Below, one piece after another: positions 10,448 to 22,794 of a stretch of 64,000 nt of DNA. The stretch is from NCBI GenBank assembly GCA_040954595.2, contig CM082581.2:434001-498000 (forward strand). The letters are read 5' to 3'. The stretch is from Balanoglossus misakiensis (lineage: Eukaryota; Hemichordata). The notes beneath the pieces are model-generated. The model was not told the DNA's origin. It did not search any database and saw nothing but the letters and a program-made list of their open reading frames with translations. Position 1 is the first letter of the stretch. Each line of letters starts with the position of its first letter. The position numbers and the translations under genes were made by a program.

Positions 10448-11843
10448 GACCGCTTTGAAAGATTTCGCCCTTTTCTTGACCAAGTGTGAAAATGCTATGA
10501 AAGGTGAATCACATCTGAGAGAGCTCAACCACTACAAAAACTTGCAAATGTTGGTTTACAAACTGCCTTTCAAGTTGAGAGACCGGTGGTGCAGCAGAAC
10601 ATACAGTATCGTACAACAACGATCAGTGCAGTTCAAAGATCTTGTGGAATTTGTCAACAGGGAAGCCAAGATAATGTCCCAAGAGGTGTTTGGTAACCTC
10701 GCCGGCATTCCATCCAAGGACAAGGGAGCAAAGAACATCAAGAAAGCAACTAGTGGTACACAAAGACGCAACGCCTACACAGTCAGCACAGAGACTGTTA
10801 CTCCGTGTTTGTGTTGTGCAGACAGTACACATGAATTTCAAGACTGTCAAGTGTTTGCCTCCAAGGCTTACGATGACAAGAAACGGCTCATAAAAACAAA
10901 AGGGTTATGTTTTGGTTGCCTGAAAGATGGAAAACATATGGTGAAAGACTGTACAAGCAAGCTGACTTGTGAAAAATGTGGCAAGCTGCATCTGACCGTG
11001 TTGCACTTCAACAAAACCAAAGACCAGTCTGGAAAACCCGTGTTAACGAATGTGGGGATGATTGACGCATCATGTAGATCTGCGGGGAATGGAGAGTGTG
11101 CATATAAACCCGTGATTATTCCCGTCAAGGTCAAATGTAGATCGAGTGGTCTTAGTGTACAAACGTACGCCTTTATTGACAACGGCAGTGACACAGTATT
11201 CTGTACGGAAACACTTCGTCGACAACTGAACGTCGGTGGTAAGAAAACAAAGATTATGCTGAACACTATCACTGGAAGTAAATCAGCTGATAGTCGTGTT
11301 ATCAAGGGTCTAGAAGTTTCAGATCTTGATGAGCATTACATCATCAAACTTCCAGCTACATATACGCAAGAGAAAATTCCTGCTTCGAAAGATCTCATCG
11401 TTACACAAGATGACATTGGCGAGTATCCTTATTTGCGTAAGGTACGCCTGCCTGAGATAGATGCGGAAATAGGCCTACTCATCGGTGGTAACGTTCCTGA
11501 AGCGTTTGAACCATGGGAAGTGATAAACAGTAATGGAGATGGACCATTTGCCGTACGTACCCGTTTAGGCTGGTTCGTAAATGGTTTCCTTACGGGGGCT
11601 GGCGTGTCAGAAAATGAAACTGCCGCAACAGTCTGTGGAATACAAGTTGGACCGGCGATTGATCAGCAGTTAATCAACCTCTTCAATCACGAGTTCAGCG
11701 AGCGCATCATAAATGACAAACCCGAAGTTTCGGTTGAAGATAGAAAGTTCATGAGGATTGCGTACGAACAAACGCAGTTTGTTGATGGTCATTACCAGGT
11801 GCCATTACCGTTTCGTGATGACGGTGTTACGATGTCTGCATAG
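10440..11843 (+). pseudogene. BEL-1 Gag C-terminus and aspartic protease, truncated before RT (copy A)
   Basis: Continues Gag in the +1 frame. Cys/His clusters follow: CLCCADSTHEFQDC, CFGCLKDGKHMVKDC and CEKCGKLHLTVLH, the last two being RNA-binding knuckles of BEL Gag. The DUF1758-type retroviral protease has its catalytic motif in FIDNGSDT (about 11175-11200). The conserved linker GPFAVRTRLGW leads towards RT. The frame ends after three foreign residues at a TAG (11841-11843), where the tandem duplication restarts, so no RT is encoded here. If translated it would give a Gag-protease product without polymerase. Confidence 0.8.
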
Positions 11844-14156
11844 ACAGTATGTACATAGTATGCATAGTGGTGACTGTGAGGTGTATCTGACAATGAAATC
11901 ATGGTGTACTACAACAGACTACACTGGTCCAACTCTCCTTTTTCTGACATTGATTGGTAATTTGGCAATTTTTAAAAACATTTTTTTTTCTTTTTGATTA
12001 TTTCTAATTTAAGAATTTTATGTATATTTTTTCAATCAATAAAATTATTGCCAGCCTTATAATTCTACATTTAGTTTTCTAACTCCATATCTGAATAATC
12101 ACTGTAATTATTTGTATCATTTTTCATATGCATTTGTTGTACTCTCTTGTAAATCTTCCTCAGGTAATTGGTATTCCTGTTCTACCTCTTCTATCTCTAG
12201 TATGTCAAACGTTTCAAAAGTATCCACCATTTCTTCATTCATAATCATTTCTAGAATTGAATCATCTTCACTTACTCTGTCAATATAACTTCTACTGGTG
12301 TTTTTACCACTTCTAGTGTTTTCACAGTTTGTTATGTATAGTGGTCTTTATGGAGTTTAGAATGTTATTCCTTCCATCTGTGGCATTTGCCATAGACCTC
12401 AGCAGTCTATTTAAAACCAGCAAACTATCTCTACTCTTGGAGGAAAACACAAACGACCCCTTTCTCACCATTATGAAAAGCTTCACAAAGACAAAGTATG
12501 TTGCACTTAAAAGACTGAAAATGACTATAGAAAAATATGACTTGCATAGACAGACTGATAAATGCCCAATCAGTTACTATGCCCAGACTGGACAAAAGCC
12601 TTTCACTGTCACTCTGCACAGACAGCCCAGACAAATGCCAGTTCACACACACACACACCCTGCAAAGACTAGACTAAATATCAGTTCACAAAAACTCTGC
12701 ACAGTGCAGACTAGACAATTGTCAGTCAAGATAAAACCACACAGACTACTCCTACACAGACTGGAAAATGCCTGTTCAGTAATACTCAAACAATAACAGT
12801 TAATGAAATTTACCTTTTTAATTTTTATTGTCAAATAAATACAATATAATATATAAAAGGTAACAACTGAGGAAAGCAAGATTAATAAAGGAAACTCCTG
12901 AATGCAAAAAAGTGTGGGAACTGGCCACCAACCACACTACACGCAGACTCACTAAAAGTAAAACACCGATCGATCAGCACAGACGCACTTCTTTCTTCGT
13001 TGTCTCCTGAAAGACAAAGAAACAAACTGTAAGGCGTACGATAATTATTGGTGAAGTTCTCAACAAGAGATTTGAGAAACACTTGCTCCGGCTTCCACAC
13101 ACACACGACACTGCTGCAACAGTGCACGCCAAGCAAGGAATGATGCTGCCCGGGAAACTTTCCCTCCGGCGCGCTTACTTAAAGGGACAAAGTCTCTCTC
13201 TCGCTGCCCTTTTTCCACTAATTATGTTTGATACAAGACACTGTTTATGTTAATGTACATGTGGATATATAGTAAATCTACATTCGACCACACACAACTT
13301 CCATCCCACTTGTAAGATATGAGAGTAAAAACTCGCCCAAAATGAATAAATGGTAAAGAACGATTATTCATTTTGGCGATTTTTTTCACTCTCCTGTCTA
13401 TAAGAGGGATGGAAGTTGTGTGTGGTTGAACGTTGATTCACTATATATCCACATGTAGAATAACAAACGGTGTCTTGTATCAAATATAATTAATGGAAAA
13501 AAGGCAGCTAGAGAGAGACTTTGTCCCTTTAAGGTCTACGATGACGTCTGGACACCTACTGTCCCATCATTGCGCCAAAAATCATGTCCAATCAGAGCTC
13601 TCAGCAAGAAAATTACGAAATTGGACCGGGACATAATGATCTAAAATAGCTTGCCACAGTCGCGCATTCGCTACTTCCGGGTATGGATTCCTTCCGCCGC
13701 CATGTTAGAACACGGTACATACACACATTCAGTAAACAGGCGTTCGCAATTTTTCCGGACCTTGAGCAGACTAAAAATACGCAAATTTCGATAAAACAAT
13801 AATCAACTCAACGATTTATGTCAATTTTCGATTTTTAAAAACCGGCACTTAGACGCGGGGCAGTGTTGAAAATCACAGAAAAATCGTGAAAGTCCGTACG
13901 GGCACACCACTCGAAACGCGTATAACCTAATTCTTTGGACTAACAATGGCGTGAAATATGATAGAAACAGCAACTTACCGGGTATACGTCAGTTTCGGGA
14001 TGAGAATAATTCTTCTAACGCAGTATTAAGCTGGAAAAGTGAGATTATCGGTACCTCGGGAAAAAATCCTAACGGACACATACTTAAGCACGGGGGCGCT
14101 GTTCATTTGAAATGATTTTATGCAAATGCATGTAAATTAGGTACCCTGAAATCAGA
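11835..14156. other. Foreign DNA of the gag interruption, copy B
   Basis: Repeats 7283-9604 with the same contents: AT-rich start, minus-strand acidic frame, imperfect CAGAC-type repeats with a CA run, MITE at 13179-13532, and ETS/YY1-like pair at 13673-13706. It separates the truncated copy A protease from the second gag copy, so two long non-coding blocks lie inside one element. Confidence 0.85.
13179..13532. mobile_element. Foldback MITE (copy B, carried by the tandem duplication)
   Basis: Same palindrome as at 8627-8980, offset by 4552 bp. It was multiplied by the BEL-1 duplication, not by transposition, because all flanking bases match too. Confidence 0.8.
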
Positions 14157-14999
14157 CTGAGTAGTATTAATAGCAAGGCATCTATAATCGCAGCCGCAGT
14201 GAAACGGGCAGAACTGATGACTCGTATGGCAGGTTTGGAGGAAAAACAGAAATTAGACGAATTGGAATTCAAAATAAACGAAGAACAATCCAAAATAAAC
14301 AAACAAAAACAATTGTTGGAAATCAAAACAGAAATTGCTGAACAGAATGCAATAATCGAAGTGTATCGTCATTTTGAAAATGGTGAAGATGAAAGTAGTT
14401 TACAAGAATACAACCTACAAGATCTCTTTAAGACACCCGCTGCATTTCGGGGCAACATCAAGATGAAGAGTTCAAGTGCTAGCAACTTGGGTAGTTTCCA
14501 CACATGTGATAGTCCCAACGTTACTAAGTCTGATAGTCCTGTCGACAGCATTGTATGCAGTCCAGAAAAAAGAAAACCCGATGTAAACAAGCAGACGAAA
14601 TTCAGTCCTGACCTTGGTTCGTGTACAGGTAGCAATAGCAGCCACAGTTCCTGTAGTGATCATAACCTAGCCACAGTTACTAAACTGTTGTTTGAGCATA
14701 ACAAGCGTGCCGCTTTACCACCGCAATCGATACCCGTGTTCGATGGGGACCCATTGCAGTATAAATCATTTATACGTGCCTTTCGGCATGGCATAGAATC
14801 TAACACTGAAGATCCTGATGATCGTTTGTATTACTTGGAGCAGTATACACGTGGTGAACCGAGAGAAATAGTGAGCAGTTGCATTCACATGGAAGCGAAT
14901 GAAGGATACGAAAGAGCCAGAAAATTGCTTGAAACTGAGTTCGGCAATCCATACGTGACGGCCAGAGCCTACACCAAGCAAGCAGAAATCCGAGGATAA
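14157..14999 (+). pseudogene. BEL-1 Gag, coiled coil and capsid-like part (copy B)
   Basis: Identical by eye to 9605-10447, including the same +1 frame break at its end (TAA at 14997-14999). It has no upstream Gag N-terminus of its own; the sequence before it is the foreign segment. Confidence 0.75.
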
Positions 15000-17721
15000 G
15001 ACCGCTTTGAAAGATTTCGCTCTTTTCTTGACCAAGTGTGAAAATGCTATGAAAGGTGAATCACATCTGAGAGAGCTCAACCACTACAAAAACTTGCAAA
15101 TGTTGGTTTACAAACTGCCTTTCAAGTTGAGAGACCGGTGGTGCAGCAGAACATACAGTATCGTACAACAACGATCAGTGCAGTTCAAAGATCTTGTGGA
15201 ATTTGTCAACAGGGAAGCCAAGATAATGTCCCAAGAGGTGTTTGGTAACCTCGCCGGCATTCCATCCAAGGACAAGGGAGCAAAGAACATCAAGAAAGCA
15301 ACTAGTGGTACACAAAGACGCAACGCCTACACAGTCAGCACAGAGACTGTTACTCCGTGTTTGTGTTGTGCAGACAGTACACATGAATTTCAAGACTGTC
15401 AAGTGTTTGCCTCCAAGGCTTACGATGACAAGAAACGGCTCATAAAAACAAAAGGGTTATGTTTTGGTTGCCTGAAAGATGGAAAACATATGGTGAAAGA
15501 CTGTACAAGTGAAAAATGTGGCAAGCTGCATCTGACCGTGTTGCACTTCAACAAAACCAAAGACCAGTCTGGAAAACCCGTGTTAACGAATGTGGGGATG
15601 ATTGACGCATCATGTAGATCTGCGGGGAATGGAGAGTGTGCATATAAACCCGTGATTATTCCCGTCAAGGTCAAATGTAGATCGAGTGGTCTTAGTGTAC
15701 AAACGTACGCCTTTATTGACAACGGCAGTGACACAGTATTCTGTACGGAAACACTTCGTCGACAACTGAACGTCGGTGGTAAGAAAACAAAGATTATGCT
15801 GAACACTATCACTGGAAGTAAATCAGCTGATAGTCGTGTTATCAAGGGTCTAGAAGTTTCAGATCTTGATGAGCATTACATCATCAAACTTCCAGCTACA
15901 TATACGCAAGAGAAAATTCCTGCTTCGAAAGATCTCATCGTTACACAAGATGACATTGGCGAGTATCCTTATTTGCGTAAGGTACGCCTGCCTGAGATAG
16001 ATGCGGAAATAGGCCTACTCATCGGTGGTAACGTTCCTGAAGCGTTTGAACCATGGGAAGTGATAAACAGTAATGGAGATGGACCATTTGCCGTACGTAC
16101 CCGTTTAGGCTGGTTCGTAAATGGTTTCCTTACGGGGGCTGGCGTGTCAGAAAATGAAACTGCCGCAACAGTCTGTGGAATACAAGTTGGACCGGCGATT
16201 GATCAGCAGTTAATCAACCTCTTCAATCACGAGTTCAGCGAGCGCATCATAAATGACAAACCCGAAGTTTCGGTTGAAGATAGAAAGTTCATGAGGATTG
16301 CGTACGAACAAACGCAGTTTGTTGATGGTCATTACCAGGTGCCATTACCGTTTCGTGATGACGGTGTTACGATGCCAAACAACAAAGTGGCAGTAGAATA
16401 TCGGCTTTCTCAGTTGGGAAAGAAATTTAGAAACAACGATGACTATCGTCAAGAATATACTACCTTCATGGAAAGTATTATAGACAAAGGCTATGCTGAA
16501 AGGGTGCCACAGGAAGAATTGGAAGGCAATCCTGGAAAGAAATGGTATCTTCCCCATCATGGAGTATACCATCCACAGAAACAGAAAATCCGGGTAGTCT
16601 TCGACTGTGGTGCAGAATACAAGGGAACTTCTTTGAACAAGGAATTAATGCAAGGACCGGATCTGACCAGTTCACTTGTAGGAGTGCTTATACGTTTTCG
16701 TGAAGAGCGGATAGCACTGATGTCAGATATAGAGGCTATGTTCTCTCAAGTTGGCGTGTCGCAAGAAAACCGAGATTTCCAGCGTTTTCTGTGGTGGCCT
16801 AATGGTAATGTAGAGGAACCTCCTATCGAGTACCGAATGACAGTGCACATCTTCGGGGCTACATCGTCACCCAGTTGTGCAAACTTCGCGTTGAAGAAAG
16901 CTTCAGACAATACTTCTGATCTGAGTGTCAAGAACACCATATCTAGAAACTTCTACGTTGATGACATGTTGAAGGCAGCATCAACAGTGATGGAAGGAAA
17001 GTCTTTGGCTGAAGGGCTGACAGACACCTGTAAGAAATCAGGGTTCAAGCTCACAAAGTGGATCAGCAATACGCGTCCAGTTTTGGAAGCAATACCTGAA
17101 GAACGAAGGGCGATAGAGGTGAAGAACTTAGACTTTGAGCGAGATGACTTGCCAATGGAGCATGTACTCGGTATGCAATGGAACGTGGAATCTGACGAAT
17201 TCGGATTCAGAAATCGTACTAAAGAGAAACCAGCGACCAGACGAGGAATTCTGGGAGTGGTTAGTTCATTATACGACCCACTGGGCATGGCAGCACCAGC
17301 GCTTCTGCCACCCAAGATGCTTTTGCAGCAGCTGTGTAAAGCAAAACTAGGCTGGGATGATGATATTCCTGGAAAACAACGCAAAGTGTGGGAGAATTGG
17401 TTGAGGGATCTACCGAAATTAGAAGAGTGTTTCCCAGTACCCAGATGTATAAAGCCCGAGCACTTTGGTGAAGTAGACACAGCTCAGCTACATCACATTG
17501 CTGATGCTAGCGAAAATGGATATGGCACTGTATCATATCTTAGGTTGATCGACAAAAGCGGAAACATCCACAGCACTTTGATGATGGCCAAAGCAAGAGT
17601 GGCTCCATTGAAGCAAATATCGATCCCACGAATGGAATTAACTGCAGCTACTGTAGCAGTGAGGCTTGACAAACTTCTCAGAAAGGAGATGGATTTGCCA
17701 ATCAATGAATCCGTGTTTTGA
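14992..17721 (+). pseudogene. BEL-1 Gag C-terminus, protease, RT and start of RNase H (copy B)
   Basis: The longest frame of BEL-1 (~909 codons). Order: Gag tail; a Cys/His cluster near 15358; knuckle near 15460; a damaged second knuckle; protease motif DNGS at 15718-15729; BEL/Pao RT (Peptidase_A17/RVT region) with RVVFDCGA near 16590 and catalytic YVDD at 16954-16965; RNase H beginning at HIADASENGYG near 17497. A 12-bp deletion relative to copy A removes KLTC and with it the first Cys of the last knuckle. The frame ends at a TGA at 17719-17721, exactly where relatives have Trp before TDSKTVL, so it is a TGG-to-TGA change; the same frame stays open afterwards. It would act in reverse transcription inside cytoplasmic particles if intact. 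Confidence 0.85.
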
Positions 17722-18168
17722 ACGGATAGCAAAACCGTGCTGCGGTACATAAACAACGAAACCACAAGATTTCATGCCTTCGTGGCGAATAGACTAGCAG
17801 TGATTCGAGGAGGATCAGACCCAGCGAACTGGCGCTACATTAATACCAGTGACAACCCGGCAGATGAGTGCTCTAGAGGTCAGAAAATAGATGCTTTTCT
17901 GAAGAACGAAAGATGGATAGGTGGTCCTGATTTCTTGCGGAAGACACAAGACAAATGGCCAAGTGATAGCTACAATACACAGCTAGATCCAGAAGATCCA
18001 GAGGTGAAGAAATCTGCACTAGTGCATAGAATAGCCTTGAGGTCGGAAGAAGAAACTGTACCCGTGTGTTGGGAACAGTACCTGTTGTTTCGGGAGAACG
18101 ACAGACGCCTGACAAAGGGGCGGATCGATCCATGTCCGTTAATGCGGAGGAGACGGTTCAGAAAATGA
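17722..18168 (+). pseudogene. BEL-1 RNase H C-terminal half, after a stop codon
   Basis: Same frame as the preceding pol piece. It contains TDSKTVLRYINNE, the Asp-containing strand of RNase H, and SDNPADECSRG followed by a WIGGPDFL-type segment. These normally link RNase H to integrase in BEL/Pao Pol. The frame drifts into an unrelated Arg-rich end at 18168. Homology moves to another frame somewhere between about 18050 and 18165, so there is a second frameshift. Confidence 0.75.
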
Positions 18169-18613
18169 TAGACCACTACTCCAGTTGGTATAAACTGAAG
18201 AAAGCAGTGGCCTGGATACGTAAAGTGGGTGACACATTGTTGAGATGTGCCAAGAACAAAAGTCGTCGTACAGATGGACCGCATGAGATTACAGTATCGT
18301 CGGACGACGCTAGAGACTCAAAAGCATTGACACCCAGTATGTTGCTTACTATGAAGGGAGTAGCAACACCCCCTGGTGTGACGGAGAAGAACGACTTGTA
18401 TGCTGTACACAGATGGAAGCAAGTGCAGTATCTGTCAGATTTGTATTGGAAAAGGAGGAGAACACCTCCAGAAATGCGTGGCCTTTGGGTGTAATCGTCA
18501 AAGTTATGCCTGATCGGAAAGGGGTGGTGAGACGAGTATTGGTGAAGACCAGATGCAGTGTTTTAGAAAGACCATATGATAAGTTGTGCACATTGTTGGA
18601 AGCACAGACTTAG
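18132..18613 (+). pseudogene. BEL-1 integrase remnant, catalytic core deleted
   Basis: One frame (to 18494) contains HYSSWYKLKKAVAWI, the segment before the integrase zinc finger, and jumps directly to LTPSMLLTMKG and WKQVQYLSDLYWKR, which follow the catalytic core in related elements. The H2C2 zinc finger and the whole DDE core are missing: a deletion of about 1 kb near 18290-18330. A further shift leads to a third frame with NAWPLGVIVKVMPDRKG and ending LLEAQT at 18613, the usual Pol C-terminus. The element therefore cannot supply integrase. Confidence 0.8.
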
Positions 18614-18981
18614 TGGTATTGGTATGGTTGCAGTTACCAGCAGCTGTAATAACAACGATCTCAAGTAGTGGCCAGTCTATCCACTACGTCCAGCATTTGA
18701 TCTCATCTTTGAAGTACAGATGTGTTGGATATCATGCTTGGCAGCATGATTGACCGGACGAGGTCTGGGCATGGTCTAGGATGTATCATCACATTCATGA
18801 AGAAAAGGATTCTTGTATTCGCGTTTCCTGAAAAACTTTCGACTTCGCGTTTCGAGATATTTATAGATATTGTTTTGTAATTTCTATTTGATATGTAATT
18901 TCGGCACATATGGATGTTGGCGTTTTGAATTTGCTAGGATGGAAATTGTTAATGTTTTTTGATGAACAATTTGGGGGCTGG
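18614..18981 (+). other. BEL-1 3' untranslated region and polypurine tract
   Basis: AT-rich, no frame of note. It ends with aatttgggggctgg directly before the 3' LTR, the likely polypurine tract for plus-strand priming. Confidence 0.65.
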
Positions 18982-19368
18982 TGTAAGGACGCCCAGTTCT
19001 TAGAGAAACTGAAATATTTAGTCTAGCGCCCTCGCGCTGTGAGTACATTAGCGCATGCGCTTTTGTTTAGAAAATATCTGGAAAATTCCATGGCGCACAT
19101 GTGAGGACTTTTGCACAGTTAGCCTGGGGATTTTTGCCAGTTTTCTACGGAAACTTCAACCACCGCGACGCATCATCCAGTGCCAGTGTTGTGTGTTCAG
19201 TCATTAAATGTTCGTGTAAAGTTCCGAGCAGCGTTTTCTGTGACATCTGACAAGGAATGTTCGTCGGCGATGGTGAGCTCCAGTTAGTTAACGGCAAATA
19301 CTATAGAACCCTGTGGCCTTTGATGTGAATTAGGGCACCATTTGAGACGGCACATCGAGGTTACTACA
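18982..19368 (+). repeat. BEL-1 3' LTR
   Basis: 387 bp, starting tgtaaggacgcccag and ending ggttactaca, followed by target duplication CTGGT (19369-19373). By eye it differs from the 5' LTR by about six changes, for example gacgca/gactca, tgtgtg/tgtatg, ccgagc/ccaagc and gcacca/gcgcca. Confidence 0.93.
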
Positions 19369-22300
19369 CTGGTAACGTTGAACAAGTCGATTTTTCTAGG
19401 GCCTGGCTTGGCTAAATCTCCGTCACAATATGACAGACACTAGCGTACGTTAGCAACGGTGATCCAGTCAGATTTTCTACGGCATGGCTTGGATAAAGCC
19501 CCGGCACTCTAGAGCAGAAACACGCGTACAGAGACCACGTTGATCAAGTCTGATCTCCTACGGCTTGGCTCGACTGAAACCCCGGCACACTATGACAGAC
19601 ACTAGCGTTCGTTAGCAACGTTGATCAAGTCAGATTTCCTACGGCATGGCTTGGCTAAAGCCCTGGCACTCTAGAGCAGAAACACGCGTACAGAGACCAC
19701 GTTGATCTACTCACATTTCCTTCGGCCTGGCACGGCTGATGCCCCGGCACTATATATAGGACACAGACTGGCGTAAGTTAACAACGGTAATCACGTCGGG
19801 TTTCCTACGGCCTGGCTCAGCTGAAGCCCCTGCACTCTAGAGCAGAAACAGGCGTTCATTGACCACGTTGATCAAGTCAGATTTCCTACGGCGTGACTCG
19901 GCTGGTGCACCGGCACTATATGACACAGACTGGCGTAAGTTATCAACGGTGATTACGTCGGATTTCCTACGGCCTGGTTTAGCTGAAGCCCCGGCACTTT
20001 AGAGCGGAAACACGCGTACATTGACCACGATGATCAAGTCAGATCTCCTACGGCCTGGCTCGACTAAAACCCCGGCACACCATGACAGACACTAGCGTTC
20101 GTTAGCAACGGTGATCAAGTCGGATTTCCTTCGGCCTGGCTCTGCAAAAGACCCGACACTCTAGTACAAAGACGTTGGCTAATCGGGCAAACCGAAGAGG
20201 GAAAGTCACAGCGGTTCAACACTTGACATTTGTTCGGGTAGGACTGCATTATTGCCTGTCAATTTATAGAGAAAGCCCGAATTTAACCAGGGCGTTTCAA
20301 ACACCGACGTTAGTTGGGGGCACGGCCTGCAGTACTGCCGGGTAAGCTGACATCGGCGTACCGCATATAATGTAGGGGGGGGGGGGGAACAGAACGGTTC
20401 AATACTACATTTATTAGATATCAGCTAATTTTGGACAATCATCTAAAATCTAAATCATGTTTTCATATTTGGATATCTGATGATGTATGAAATTTCCATT
20501 ATATGTAAAAATGGTGCTGATAATAAAAAATGCACTGTGAATGAGCTGATTAAATACAAAATTGCGTTTTATTCGTTATTGCACCAAAAAGGTCATTTTT
20601 AGGCAAAACATTCTTTATTTTTTAATTCGGTGACCTGATCATATATAAACAATTGCTTGTATGTTAAAAGTTTTTATGACTTTTAAAAGCAGTGACACTG
20701 GCGGCATTCAACACGAAAATAAAAATTTTAGCCACAATTTGGTCAAAATGGTAAATTTTTCAAAATTACGAAAAATAACTGTTTCCTACATTTTCGGTAA
20801 TCTGATGGAGTATAGAATGCCATTCGTATGTATATATCGATACAATTTCCACAAAAGACAGTCTAATTTGGCTCACTGCTGACAAAATTGCATGTTATCA
20901 AATTTTGCTTGAAAATGTCATTTTTAGAAAAACAATTAATAAAAGCTGTATTTGTTCTTCGAATTCGGTGCCCTGATTATATATGACATGTTGATTGTAT
21001 GTTAAAAGTTTCGACCACACCAAAAATGCTGAGATATTGACGGAATTGAAGAAAAAATAGCCATTTTGGCCATATTTTGACAAAAATGGTAAATTTTTTA
21101 AAAAAATCATAAAAAATTAACTCTTTTCTTCATTTTCGGAAATATTATGGAGCATAAAGTGTCGTTCTCTTGTAAAAAGTGCTGCAAATTCCAGAAAAGG
21201 CGGAATAATTTGAATCACCCAAGACAAAATTACCATTTTCGACTGTTTTTCGAAAAATTGTCTTTTTTACAAAATAAATAAGAATAAATTCTTTTCTTAG
21301 TTTCAAACGGGTAGAGATACTTTCCACACGGGTTTTCTAACATTGAATTCCCATTCATCAACTCATATTTCCTACAGCATAAGTCGGCTAAAACCCTGAC
21401 ACTCTAGAGCAGAAACAGTTGCACACTGGTAACGTTCAACAAGTCGATTTTTCTACGGCCTGGCTCGGCTAAATCTCCGTCACAATATGACAGACACTAG
21501 CGTACGTTAGCAACGGTGATCAAGTCAGATTTTCTACGGCATGGCTTGGATAAAGCCCCGGCACTCTAGAGCAGAAACACGCGTACAGAGACCACGTTGA
21601 TCAAGTCTGATCTCCTACGGCTTGGCTCGACTAAAACACAGGCTTACTATGACAGACACTAGCGTTCGTTAGCAACGTTGATCAAGTCAGATTTCCTACG
21701 GCATGGCTTGGCTAAAGCCCTGGCACTCTAGAGCAGAAACATGCGTACAGAGACCACGTTGATCTACTCACATTTCCTTCGGCCTGGCACGGCTGATGCC
21801 CCGGCACTATATATAGGACACAGACTGGCGTAAGTTAACAACGGTAACCACGTCGGGTTTCCTACGGCCTGGCTCAGCTGAAGCCCCGGCACTCTAGAGC
21901 AGAAACAGGCGTACATTGACCACGTTGATCAAGTCAGATTACCTACGGCGTGACTCGGCTGGTGCACCGGCTCTATATGACACTGACTGGCGTAAGTTAT
22001 CAACGGTGATTACGTCGGATTTCCTACGGCCTGGTTTAGCTGAAGCCCCGGCACTTTAGAGCGGAAACACGCGTACATTGACCACGATGATCAAGTCAGA
22101 TCTCCTACGGCCTGGCTCGACTAAAACCCCGGCACTCCATGACAGACACTAGCGTTCGTTAGCAACGGTGATCAAGTCGGATTTCCTTCGGCCTGGCTCT
22201 GCAAAAGACCCGACACTCTAGTACAAAGACGTTGGCTAAGTCGGGCAAACCGAAGAGGGAAAGTCACAGCGGTTCAACACTTGACATTTGTTCGGGTAGG

Positions 22301-22794
22301 ACCGCATTATTGCCTGTCAATTTATAGAGAAAGCCCGAATTTAACCACGGCGTTTCAAACACTGACGTTAGTTGGGGGCACAGCCTGCAGTACTGCCGGG
22401 TAAGCTGACATCGGCGTACCGCATATAATGTAGGGGGGGGGAACAGAACGGATCAATACTACATTTATTAGATATCAGCTAATTTTGGACAATCATCTAA
22501 AATCTGAATCATTTTTTCATATTTGGATATCTGATGATGTATGAAATTTCCATTATATGTAAAAATGGTGCTGATTATAAAAAATGCACTGTGAATGAGC
22601 TGATTAAATACAAAATTGCGTTTTATTCGTTATTGCACCAAAAAGGTCATTTTAGGCAAAACATTCTTTATTTTTTAATTCGGTGACCTGATCATATATA
22701 AACAATTGCTTGTATGTTAAAAGTTTTTATGACTTTTAAAAGCAGTGACACTGGCGGCATTCAACACGAAAATAACAATTTAAGCCACAATTTG
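19369..22794. repeat. Satellite array, block II (between BEL-1 and BEL-2)
   Basis: Continues block I exactly after the BEL-1 target site. Poly-G markers lie at 20388 and 22442 (period 2054). With BEL-1 and one target copy removed, the repeat split by BEL-1 is ~2040 bp, a normal length. The two AT-rich halves here share variants not seen elsewhere (for example gattaaatac and cgttattgcacc), showing that neighbouring repeats are most alike. No gene is visible. The block ends at 22790-22794 in the BEL-2 target ATTTG. Confidence 0.95.

Larger units (their letters stand above)
7283..11834 (+). repeat. BEL-1 internal tandem duplication, copy A (4552 bp)
   Basis: Copy A runs from tctgcatagacag at 7283 to the base before the same text recurs at 11835. 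It contains most of the foreign DNA plus the second part of gag and the protease, and stops just before RT. The junction (ttacgatg followed by tctgcatagac) shares only one base (g) between the two ends. This fits a template switch or microhomology-mediated event rather than recombination between long repeats. Confidence 0.93.
11835..16374 (+). repeat. BEL-1 internal tandem duplication, copy B (4540 bp)
   Basis: A second copy that then continues into RT. By eye it differs from copy A by about three substitutions and one 12-bp deletion (after 15508). Examples are gcagtt/gcactt near 7953/12505, gctaaa/gataaa near 8178/12730, and cgccct/cgctct near 10470/15022. Such similarity over 4.5 kb means the duplication is much younger than the element's LTR divergence suggests, or that the copies were homogenised. 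Confidence 0.93.
5422..19368 (+). mobile_element. BEL-1: BEL/Pao LTR retrotransposon, 13.9 kb, internally duplicated and defective
   Basis: Bounded by two near-identical 386/387-bp LTRs (TG...CA) and by a 5-bp target duplication, CTGGT, at 5417-5421 and 19369-19373. Removing the element restores the usual satellite text around cacactggtaacgttg. Coding order is Gag, DUF1758-like aspartic protease, RT and RNase H, then integrase remnants, which is the BEL/Pao order. It is about twice the usual 6-7 kb for three reasons: foreign DNA of ~3 kb interrupts gag, a 4.55-kb block is tandemly duplicated, and the second block carries the foreign DNA again. A +1 frame break in gag, a stop in RNase H and loss of the integrase core make it non-autonomous. 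By eye the LTRs differ at about six positions (~1.6%). Confidence 0.93.
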
